From Saccharospirillum sp965652395 (GTDB lineage: Bacteria; Pseudomonadota; Gammaproteobacteria; Pseudomonadales; Natronospirillaceae), in NCBI GenBank assembly GCA_965652395.1, contig CBFGUW010000001.1, forward strand, positions 62,001-126,000: a DNA stretch of 64,000 bases, written 5' to 3'. This document shows positions 24,113 through 31,422 of the stretch, one piece after another; position 1 is the stretch's first letter; each line of letters begins with the position of its first letter. Made by a program: the position numbers and the translations under genes. The notes under the pieces are model-generated. The model saw nothing but the letters and a program-made list of their open reading frames with translations, made no database searches and had not been told where the DNA came from.

Positions 24113-26008
24113 ATGGATTTTTTTGAACATCAGGACAAGGCCCGCCGGAAAACCGGCCAGCTGGTATTGTTTTTCCTGCTGGGCGTGCTGATCACGGTGT
24201 TTTTGATCAACCTGCTGGGTTATGGCATTTACTGGTCATTCGTGCGGTACATGGGTATGGAGGCCGATGCCTCCGTTCAGGCCTGGCTGGTCAGCAACTA
24301 CAGTTGGCAACTGAGCCTCGCCGCAGTGCTCATTATCGCCGCCGGATCATTGGTCGCCTATCTGGACCTTCGCGAAGGAGGCCAAGTCGTCGCCCGCTGG
24401 GCCGGAGCCCAGCCAGTGGACTACGACAGTCAGGATGCCGGACTGCGCCGGTTCATCAACGTAGTTGAGGAAATGTCCATCGCCTCTGGCACTCCCGTGC
24501 CCAGCCTTTACGTCATGCCGAGAGAGCACGCCATCAACGCCTTCGTCGCCGGATACCAAGCCGACCAGGCCGTGTTGGTTGTCTCCCAGGGCGCGTTGGA
24601 CAACCTCGACCGGGACGAACTACAGGGCGTGATCGGCCATGAATACAGCCACATACTGAACGGCGACATGCGCCTGAACATACGCCTCATGGCGGTGCTC
24701 GCCGGATTGATCCAGATTGGCCAACTGGGCCAATGGCTACTGGACTGGCGCACCGTCTCCTCGCGCGACAGCCGAGAGCGTTTCGCCATACCTTTATTGG
24801 GCCTCGGCCTTGTAGTGATCGGCTACGTCGGTGTCCTCACCGGCCGCCTGATCAAAGCCGCTGTGTCCAGGCAGCGTGAATACCTCGCCGACGCCAGCTC
24901 CGTCCAGTTCACCCGCAACCCCGATGGTATCGCCGGAGCCCTCTACAAAATACGTGAACACTCCATGGGCGCCCTGCTGACCCACCGCCACGCCGAAGAC
25001 ATGTCCCACTTCTGCTTCGGCGAAGCCGTCAGCCTCTCCAAACGCCTAGCCACCCATCCACCGCTCGACGACCGCATTAGGCGGGTCAACCCCACCTACC
25101 TGACACGCGCACGCCATCGCAGCCGCCAAAACGAAACACCCGAAGAAGCCATCACCCGCTCCAAACCCGACGCCTACGAACAACTCATGGGCGCCGCCGT
25201 GGTCGGCCTGGCAGGGCAGGTCACACCCGCCCATCTCGACTACGCCCGCCAGCTCTACAAACACATCCCAGAGCAGGTTCGCGCCGCCGTTCACCAATCC
25301 GCCGGAGCCCGCGCCTACTGTTATAGCCAGATCATGCTCGCCAGCCCCGGCCACGAACAGACCATCCTCAACGCCATCAAAACCGAAGACACCGCTTCGC
25401 TCGACAGCCTCCAACGACTATGGCCTTACGCCAAACAACTGGATGCCCAACTGCGCCTCCCCATCCTCGACATGGCCATCCCCGTGCTCAAACGCTTCAG
25501 CGAAACCGACCGGCTCATCTTTCTGGACCGTATTGATCGGCTCATCCTCACGGATAATCAAACCCGCCTGCCGGAATGGATTCTCGCCGCCCAACTGCGC
25601 CACCATCTACAACCCGGCCAACAGAAATCCCAGGGCCGAAGCAAACCCTTCCGCGACTGCGAACCCGCCGTACTAAGCCTGCTATCCGCCCTGGTGTACC
25701 AGAACCGGGAGCCGGAAAAAGCCAAAGCCGTATTCGAACGGATCATGGCCCCCTTCGATTTCAAAGACAAAGCACTCAGGCCCGCCGACAGAGCCGGATT
25801 TCAAGATGTAACCAACGCCCTGGAAGACCTGGCCGACGTCGCATTCTTCTGGCGCAAATCGGTGCTGCAGGCTTGTGTCGACCTGGTTCAGTCGGATGGG
25901 GCCGTCCATCAGGACGAATACGAGCTGATCCGTACCATTGCCGATTCGCTGGGGTGCCCCATGCCGCCTCTTGTTGAGCATGAGTGGTGTCAGGCAGGGC
26001 CGAACTAA
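24113..26008 (+). CDS. M48 family membrane metalloprotease
   Basis: A 631-residue integral membrane zinc protease. Two N-terminal helices (about 17-42 and 60-83) precede the protease domain. The zinc motif is HEYSH (176-180) in VIGHEYSHILNGD, and the third ligand lies in SRQREYLADASSVQF. Two more membrane segments lie around 200-250. Unlike HtpX (about 290 residues), it has a long C-terminal half of roughly 280 residues with no obvious domain, perhaps helical repeats with a TerB-like end (QACVDLVQSDGAVHQDE). It sits directly after lemA, the standard pair, and probably does envelope protein quality control. Confidence 0.9.
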   Translation: MDFFEHQDKARRKTGQLVLFFLLGVLITVFLINLLGYGIYWSFVRYMGMEADASVQAWLVSNYSWQLSLAAVLIIAAGSLVAYLDLREGGQVVARWAGAQPVDYDSQDAGLRRFINVVEEMSIASGTPVPSLYVMPREHAINAFVAGYQADQAVLVVSQGALDNLDRDELQGVIGHEYSHILNGDMRLNIRLMAVLAGLIQIGQLGQWLLDWRTVSSRDSRERFAIPLLGLGLVVIGYVGVLTGRLIKAAVSRQREYLADASSVQFTRNPDGIAGALYKIREHSMGALLTHRHAEDMSHFCFGEAVSLSKRLATHPPLDDRIRRVNPTYLTRARHRSRQNETPEEAITRSKPDAYEQLMGAAVVGLAGQVTPAHLDYARQLYKHIPEQVRAAVHQSAGARAYCYSQIMLASPGHEQTILNAIKTEDTASLDSLQRLWPYAKQLDAQLRLPILDMAIPVLKRFSETDRLIFLDRIDRLILTDNQTRLPEWILAAQLRHHLQPGQQKSQGRSKPFRDCEPAVLSLLSALVYQNREPEKAKAVFERIMAPFDFKDKALRPADRAGFQDVTNALEDLADVAFFWRKSVLQACVDLVQSDGAVHQDEYELIRTIADSLGCPMPPLVEHEWCQAGPN

Positions 26009-26116
26009 GAACGAGCTTCCTAAGTATCGTGCCCTATGGCGAAGGAGGAAAATAACCATGCAAGCTAATGTCCTGGATTAACAGGGATATAGGTTTCGAG
26101 GTTAGCTCGGAAGGAA

Positions 26117-26230
26117 GCACCGGATGCCAGGTAGGCTAATCAAGGGTGGTTCGCAGCAGGGATGCTGCGATCCAGGCCCCATGGATGGGTCCACGCCGAC
26201 CCTTGATTAGCCTACCTGGTAGCCGGTGCG
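26117..26230. repeat. 114-bp palindromic intergenic element, copy 2
   Basis: Same architecture and length as copy 1 at 2282-2395. The outer stem is now fully paired where copy 1 has a mismatch: GGCTAATC with GATTAGCC, against GGCCCGTC with GACTGGCC in copy 1. The inner hairpin is TCGCAGCA/TGCTGCGA. The CCATGGATGGG hairpin and most loop bases are unchanged. It lies in the 429-base gap between the M48 protease and rpsF. Confidence 0.85.
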
Positions 26231-26284
26231 TACCACTGGCACCTCGCCTACTCCGGCAGGACAAGCCACCGCCACCTTTTGAAC

Positions 26285-26313
26285 TTGATTCCGGAAGCAC
26301 AGTTCTATACTAT
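26285..26313 (+). promoter_or_regulatory. Promoter of the rpsF operon
   Basis: TTGATT (26285-26290) is followed by overlapping -10 candidates, TATACT (26306-26311, spacing 15) and TACTAT (26308-26313, spacing 17). The leader to rpsF would be about 120 bases. Confidence 0.45.
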
Positions 26314-26317
26314 GCGC

Positions 26318-26437
26318 GCCCTCCCGGCCTGAACCAGGCAGGGATCCGTATGCCCGCCACAACCGGCAGGCTGTGATTCACTCCTTACCTTACCGTGTTC
26401 GCATCGCGGGAGGTTGCCAAAACCGCAAGGAGAAACC
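26318..26437 (+). promoter_or_regulatory. rpsF leader, possible S6:S18 autoregulatory site
   Basis: The leader contains GCCTG/CAGGC (small hairpin) within a longer pairing CCTCCCG (26320s) with CGGGAGG (26406-26412), the latter just upstream of the ribosome site. Leaders of rpsF in many bacteria bind the S6:S18 complex through a CCG-bulge hairpin. The sequence offers several CCG positions, but I could not place the motif with certainty. Confidence 0.3.
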
Positions 26438-26860
26438 ATGCGTCATTACGAGATCGTTCTGCTGGTCCATCCCGACCAGTCCGAGCAGGTACCGGCCATG
26501 ATCGACCGTTACACCTCGGTTGTCACCGAAAAGGGTGGCAAAGTACACCGCCAGGAAGATTGGGGCCGTCGCCAGCTGGCATACCCAATCCTCAATGCTC
26601 ACAAGGCCCACTATGTTCTGCTGAACATCGAAGCCGACAACGACATCATCGAAGACCTGAAGAGCACCTTCCGCTTCAACGACGCCATCATTCGTAACAT
26701 GATCATGCGTCGCAAAGAAGCCGTGACCGAAGCCTCTCCGATGATGAAGAGTGTCGAAGCCAAGAAGGCCAAAGAAGAAGCCCAGGCCGCCGCTGCCCGC
26801 GCACGCGTCGAAGACAACGAGTCTGAAACCGCCGAAGCCGAAGACACAGACGAAGCCTAA
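26438..26860 (+). CDS. rpsF: 30S ribosomal protein S6
   Basis: A 140-residue protein starting MRHYEIVLLVHPDQSEQV, the S6 signature, with an acidic, Glu/Ala-rich tail that is glutamylated in E. coli (here EDTDEA end). ATG 26438 follows GCAAGGAG. First gene of the conserved rpsF-rpsR-(membrane protein)-rplI cluster. S6 binds S18 in the central platform of the small subunit. Confidence 0.98.
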   Translation: MRHYEIVLLVHPDQSEQVPAMIDRYTSVVTEKGGKVHRQEDWGRRQLAYPILNAHKAHYVLLNIEADNDIIEDLKSTFRFNDAIIRNMIMRRKEAVTEASPMMKSVEAKKAKEEAQAAAARARVEDNESETAEAEDTDEA

Positions 26861-26878
26861 TCCAGAGGAGCATTGACC

Positions 26879-27106
26879 ATGGCACGTTTTTTCCGTCGCC
26901 GTAAGTTCTGCCGGTTCACCGCAGAAGGCATCAAGGAAATCGATTACAAAGACGTAGACCTGCTGAAAGGCTACATCACCGAAACTGGCAAGATCGTACC
27001 CAGCCGTATCACCGGTACTCGCGCACGTTACCAGCGCCAGCTGTCATCAGCGATCAAGCGTGCTCGCTACCTTGCCTTGTTGCCCTACACTGACGGACAT
27101 CAATAA
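26879..27106 (+). CDS. rpsR: 30S ribosomal protein S18
   Basis: A 75-residue basic protein: MARFFRRRKFCRFTAEG, then YKDVDLLKGYI and RYQRQLSSAIKRARYLALLP, all standard S18. I start at ATG 26879 with GAGGAG upstream rather than at the TTG two codons earlier. Eighteen bases separate it from rpsF. Confidence 0.98.
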   Translation: MARFFRRRKFCRFTAEGIKEIDYKDVDLLKGYITETGKIVPSRITGTRARYQRQLSSAIKRARYLALLPYTDGHQ

Positions 27107-27134
27107 ACCGTTAAAGTAAGGGGAGGGCCCGGCC

Positions 27135-27986
27135 ATGCTAGGGTTGGCGCGTTTCGCCATGAAAAGCCCACTGAATGCCGGAGTTCTCGCCGCAGGATTC
27201 GCCGCGCTGCCCATGCTCTATGCATTAAGCGCGGCACTGGTGGGGTTGGTCACGCTACGGCGTGGCACCACCGCAGGCACCCAGACTCTGGTCTGGAGCC
27301 TGGCCGGCGCATTGGTCGCCTGGAGTACCACGGGGCTGGTATTGCCCCTGCTGGTTCTGCCCATCACCGCCATACTGGCCATCGTGCTAAGGCGGGTACA
27401 GGACTGGCACCTGACATTGCTGTTTGCCGCCCTGCTGGGCCTGGTATTGGCCGTCTTCGGTCAACTCACCATGGCAGACCGTTTTGCCGCCGTCATCACT
27501 CAGATACAGACGATGATGATGGGCAACGAGTCGCAGCCCGGCTGGCAGGTACTGGAACGCATCAAGACCGACGGGGCCTACCTCATTATGGCCGCCGAAC
27601 TGCTCGAAGCGTTACTTTGCCTGGCGTTGGCGCGCTATTGGCAAGCAGGGTTGTACAACCCGGGAGGCTTCAAAGCCGAGTTCCATGCCCTGCGTTATCG
27701 CGGGCAGTTGCTGATCGCACTCATGCTCCTGCTGATTGCGACAGCTGTGGTGAAACCTGCAGCCACTTTATTGCTGCTGATACCCTTGATCTTCGCCGGA
27801 GCGGCATTGGTTCACGGGTTGGTGGCAAGAGCAAAATTGGGAGGGCAGTGGCTGGTTGCTTTTTACATTGGCCTGCTGCTGTTCAATCAGTTCTTTTTAC
27901 CGTTACTGATTGTGGCGGCCGTAACCGACGGGATCTTCAACTACAGAGCCCTGGTAAACGGTCGAACCGATCAGGATGACGAATGA
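27135..27986 (+). CDS. Multi-pass membrane protein between rpsR and rplI
   Basis: A 283-residue protein with about seven or eight hydrophobic segments, the first ending near residue 42 and the last at about 250-270. It has no named motif. Genes for such membrane proteins are commonly placed between rpsR and rplI in Pseudomonas-like bacteria, but the function is unknown. GGGGAGG precedes ATG 27135, and it ends within ten bases of the rplI start, so all four genes are one operon. Confidence 0.85.
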   Translation: MLGLARFAMKSPLNAGVLAAGFAALPMLYALSAALVGLVTLRRGTTAGTQTLVWSLAGALVAWSTTGLVLPLLVLPITAILAIVLRRVQDWHLTLLFAALLGLVLAVFGQLTMADRFAAVITQIQTMMMGNESQPGWQVLERIKTDGAYLIMAAELLEALLCLALARYWQAGLYNPGGFKAEFHALRYRGQLLIALMLLLIATAVVKPAATLLLLIPLIFAGAALVHGLVARAKLGGQWLVAFYIGLLLFNQFFLPLLIVAAVTDGIFNYRALVNGRTDQDDE

Positions 27987-27996
27987 GGTAAGCGAG

Positions 27997-28446
27997 ATGG
28001 AAGTTATCCTGCTTGAGAAAGTTGGCAAGATGGGTGTTCTGGGCGACACCGTAGCCGTTAAAGGCGGCTATGCCCGTAACTACCTGATCCCCCAAGGTAA
28101 AGCGGTTCCGGCCAGCAAGGAAAACGTTGCTCTGTTCGAAGAGCGCCGTGCCGAGCTGGTTAAAGCCGAGCAAGAAAAACTGAGCGCCGCTCAGGACCGT
28201 GCCGACAAACTGGCCGAGATCGAACTGACCGTCACCGCCAATGCAGGCGACGAAGGCAAACTGTTCGGTTCCATCGGTCCGCGCGACGTGGCCGACCTGA
28301 TCAGTGCCGCTGGCGTCGAGATTGAAAAATCCGAAGTCAAAATGCCGGAAGGTCCGATCCGCAACACGGGCGAATACTACATCGCCATTCAGTTGCATCC
28401 GGATGTCGAAGCTGAAGTCCACATGATTGTGGTGCCTGAAGCTTGA
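27997..28446 (+). CDS. rplI: 50S ribosomal protein L9
   Basis: A 149-residue protein: MEVILLEKVGKMGVLGD, GYARNYLIPQGKA, the long connecting helix around 40-75, and the C-terminal RNA-binding domain with KLFGSIGPRDVAD. ATG 27997 is preferred over the earlier frame start at 27976, which lies in the end of the membrane-protein gene. A strong terminator follows. Confidence 0.98.
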   Translation: MEVILLEKVGKMGVLGDTVAVKGGYARNYLIPQGKAVPASKENVALFEERRAELVKAEQEKLSAAQDRADKLAEIELTVTANAGDEGKLFGSIGPRDVADLISAAGVEIEKSEVKMPEGPIRNTGEYYIAIQLHPDVEAEVHMIVVPEA

Positions 28447-28453
28447 TTGATCG

Positions 28454-28482
28454 AAAAAAAGCGCCTTCGGGCGCTTTTTTTT
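28454..28482 (+). terminator. Terminator of the rpsF-rplI operon
   Basis: An A-run, GCGCC (28461-28465), TTCG tetraloop, GGCGC (28470-28474) and eight T residues make a classical intrinsic terminator. Confidence 0.95.
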
Positions 28483-28486
28483 GCTT

Positions 28487-28535
28487 GACGCCTGACGGGA
28501 GACGGGAAACGCTGAATGACGGGCGTCTCCCGTTA
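28487..28535. repeat. Short dispersed repeat with inverted arms, copy 1
   Basis: ACGGGAGACG (28495-28504) is inverted at 28524-28533 (CGTCTCCCGT). The segment TGACGGGAGACGGGAAACGC resembles one at 40668-40697. It is a REP-like intergenic repeat lying just after the rplI terminator. Confidence 0.55.
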
Positions 28536-28609
28536 AGTCTCTCTCGTCTGGCGCCTCCCAAACCAAACCGCTACCATACCCCCCTCATATATTCCACGCC
28601 GTACTATCT

Positions 28610-30010
28610 ATGACCGACGCCCTCGAAGACGATCTGTTTTCCGGCTCCGAAGACCTGGCCAAGCTTAAAACCCCGCCCCATTCGTTGGAGGCGGAGCAGT
28701 CTGTGCTCGGTGCCCTGATGATCGACAACACCCATTGGGACAACATCGCTGAAATACTGATGCCCGATGACTTCTACCGGAATGAACACCGTCAGGTGTA
28801 CCGGATGATGATGCGTCTGGCGGAAACCTCTCAGCCTCTGGATGTCATTACTCTCGGTGAGGCACTTGAAAACGAGAAGCAGCTCGAAGCCGTAGGGGGC
28901 ATGAGTTACCTGAACGACCTGGCCGAGAATACGCCTTCGATTGGTAACCTGGTTGCCTACGCCAAAATCGTTCAGGAGCGGTCGGTGCTGCGTCGTTTGA
29001 TAAGCGTTGCCAACGACATCGCTGAAAAAGCTTACGACCCGCGTGGCCTGGACGCCGAGACCATTCTCGACGATGCCGAGCGTCAGGTGTTTCAGATTGC
29101 CGAGGCGCGCCCGAACCAGGGCGGTCTGGTTCATGTTAACCCGCTGGTGGAAAAAGCCATCCAGCGCATCGATGATCTGTTTCATTCCGACAGCGATATT
29201 ACTGGGGTCTCCACCGGTTTCGCTGATCTGGATGCCATGACCACCGGTATGCAATCGGGTGATCTGGTGATTGTCGCCGCGCGTCCCTCCATGGGTAAAA
29301 CCACCTTTGCCATGAATCTGGTGGAAGAGGCTGCCCTGAACCAGGACAAAGCCGTGGTGGTGTTCAGCCTCGAAATGCCTGCCGACCAGATCATCACCCG
29401 TTCCATGGCTTCACTTGGTCGAATCGACATGGGGCGGGTCAAGACCGGTAAGTTGCATGAAGATGATTTCCCCAAGCTGACCAAGGCCGTCAACCTGCTC
29501 AAGGACCGGAAACTATTCATTGACGATACCCCAGGCATCAGCCCCACAGAAATGCGGAGCCGACTGCGTCGCTTGGTGAGAGAGCAGGGCGATATCGGCC
29601 TGGTGATGGTCGACTACCTGCAGTTGATGAAAATCAAAGGCTTCACCGAGGGGCGAACCAACGAAATCTCTGAGATCTCCCGCTCCCTGAAAGCCATTGC
29701 GAAAGAATTCGAATGCCCGATGGTGGCGCTTTCCCAGCTCAACCGAAGCCTGGAGCAGCGTCCCAACAAGCGCCCGGTCAACTCGGACCTGCGGGAATCC
29801 GGCGCGATCGAGCAGGACGCCGACGTCATCATGTTCATCTACCGGGATGAGGTCTATAACGAAGACTCGAAAGACAAAGGCACCGCTGAAATCATCATCG
29901 GTAAGCAGCGTAACGGCCCCATTGGCACCTGTCGTCTGGCGTTTATCGGTAAGCACAGCCGATTCGAAAACCTGGCGCCGGATCAATACGGAGATTGGCA
30001 GGAAGAATGA
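28610..30010 (+). CDS. dnaB: Replicative DNA helicase DnaB
   Basis: A 466-residue hexameric helicase. The N-terminal domain opens with PPHSLEAEQSVLGALMIDN, the RecA-like domain has Walker A ARPSMGKTTFAMN and Walker B VMVDYLQLMK, and LNRSLEQRPNKRP and SDLRESGAIEQDAD are standard DnaB blocks. ATG 28610 begins 164 bases after rplI. It overlaps alr by four bases. No intein or insertion is present. Confidence 0.98.
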   Translation: MTDALEDDLFSGSEDLAKLKTPPHSLEAEQSVLGALMIDNTHWDNIAEILMPDDFYRNEHRQVYRMMMRLAETSQPLDVITLGEALENEKQLEAVGGMSYLNDLAENTPSIGNLVAYAKIVQERSVLRRLISVANDIAEKAYDPRGLDAETILDDAERQVFQIAEARPNQGGLVHVNPLVEKAIQRIDDLFHSDSDITGVSTGFADLDAMTTGMQSGDLVIVAARPSMGKTTFAMNLVEEAALNQDKAVVVFSLEMPADQIITRSMASLGRIDMGRVKTGKLHEDDFPKLTKAVNLLKDRKLFIDDTPGISPTEMRSRLRRLVREQGDIGLVMVDYLQLMKIKGFTEGRTNEISEISRSLKAIAKEFECPMVALSQLNRSLEQRPNKRPVNSDLRESGAIEQDADVIMFIYRDEVYNEDSKDKGTAEIIIGKQRNGPIGTCRLAFIGKHSRFENLAPDQYGDWQEE

Positions 30011-31083
30011 GTCGCGGCACTAGAGCCCTCATCGATACCGGCGCACTGCGCGCCAATCTGGCGCATGTACGGCAATTGGCCCCCACTAGCCGGGTTTGGG
30101 CCGTGGTCAAGGCCGATGGTTACGGGCATGGTGCGGTCTATGTCGCCCAGGCCCTGCAGGACGCGGATGGCTTCGCCGTTGCCACTCTGGCTGAGGCCGA
30201 AGGTCTGCGGACCGCTGGCATCACCCAGCCTATCCTGCTGCTTGAAGGCACGATCGATCTCGAACAGGCCCGTCAGGCCCTGGCGCTTGGGTGTGACACC
30301 GTGATTCATCAACCCGAGCAATTAAACCACCTTGAGCGCTTGGCGGACCAACTGGCGGATCAACGCCTGTGGCTGAAGGTGGATACCGGCATGCATCGAT
30401 TGGGCGTGCACCCAAGCGAGGTTCCGGCCTATCTCGAACGGTTGACGGCGCTCAGCCCGAAACACCCGGTCGGTTTAATGACCCATTTCGCCAGCGCCGA
30501 CGAAATCGACCCAACCCCAACCGAAGAACAGCTTGCCGTTTTCGCGGTGTGTGACTGTGCCCAGGGCCCGGCTTGTCTTGCCAATTCAGCCGGTGTGATG
30601 GCTTGGCCGCAAAGCCACCGGGATTGGGTTCGTCCCGGCATTATGCTGTATGGTGCCTCTCCTGGGTTCAGCAAAACAGGCCTGGAGCTCGGGCTTAAGC
30701 CGGCGATGACACTCACCGCCCCGGTGATTGCCGTGCGGGAAATACCGGTCGGAGACAGGGTAGGATACGGCGGCCGCTGGCGCGCTGAACGTCCCACTCG
30801 AATTGCCACTCTGGCCATTGGCTACGGCGATGGTTACCCACGGCATGCCCCGGACGGAACACCGGTATGGTTGCACGGTCGGCGAGTGCCCCTGGTGGGT
30901 AAAGTCTCCATGGATATGATCACCGTGGATGTGACCGATCTGGATCGGGTCGAAGTCGGGGAAGACGCCGAACTTTGGGGTGTGAACCTCAGTGTTGATG
31001 AAGTGGCTGGTCATATTGGCACTGTGGGATACGAACTGCTGACCCGTGTTTCCCCACGTGTGGAAAAAAGACTGCTTCCCTGA
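30007..31083 (+). CDS. alr: Alanine racemase
   Basis: A 358-residue PLP enzyme making D-alanine for the cell wall. The PLP lysine is Lys35 in VVKADGYGHG. The second catalytic residue is the Tyr of RVGYGGRW, and GKVSMDMITVD is the usual substrate-side block. ATG 30007 lies in the stop of dnaB (ATGA) with CAGGAAG upstream, so the long frame starting at 29995 is not needed. Confidence 0.97.
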   Translation: MSRGTRALIDTGALRANLAHVRQLAPTSRVWAVVKADGYGHGAVYVAQALQDADGFAVATLAEAEGLRTAGITQPILLLEGTIDLEQARQALALGCDTVIHQPEQLNHLERLADQLADQRLWLKVDTGMHRLGVHPSEVPAYLERLTALSPKHPVGLMTHFASADEIDPTPTEEQLAVFAVCDCAQGPACLANSAGVMAWPQSHRDWVRPGIMLYGASPGFSKTGLELGLKPAMTLTAPVIAVREIPVGDRVGYGGRWRAERPTRIATLAIGYGDGYPRHAPDGTPVWLHGRRVPLVGKVSMDMITVDVTDLDRVEVGEDAELWGVNLSVDEVAGHIGTVGYELLTRVSPRVEKRLLP

Positions 31084-31142
31084 TTGGGAAGCTCCTCCCG
31101 TTCGGCCAATTTCACAAACGCGACCCGGGATTGTGAATTGGC
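31074..31142 (+). other. Two inverted repeats after alr
   Basis: GCTTCCC (31074-31080) pairs with GGGAAGC (31086-31092) across the alr stop. GCCAATTTCACAA (31105-31117) then pairs, with one bulge, with TTGTGAATTGGC (31131-31142). Neither is followed by a T-run. The rest of the 339-base gap to the next gene shows no other gene or clear promoter. Confidence 0.5.
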
Positions 31143-31422
31143 GAAATGAACGTCGGAAAGCTTTTCATACCCTTCGGTGTCCGGCATAGTAGTTTGAGTC
31201 TCGACAGGCTTTCAAAGCGCCTGGCGCCTAATAACAATAAAACGAGGCAGTCATGTTAGCTCGTTGCCGGGGCCATCATTTGGCCTTTACCTTCAAACCG
31301 TTTTACCTCAGTGAGTGGTTCGACGAATAGCCACCGCCCCTCCTTTGCTCTGAACAATCGACTTCAATGATCGAGCTCACGCGTGCCTTCCGAGTACTTG
31401 CGTGACAGGAGAGGTTTGTCTT

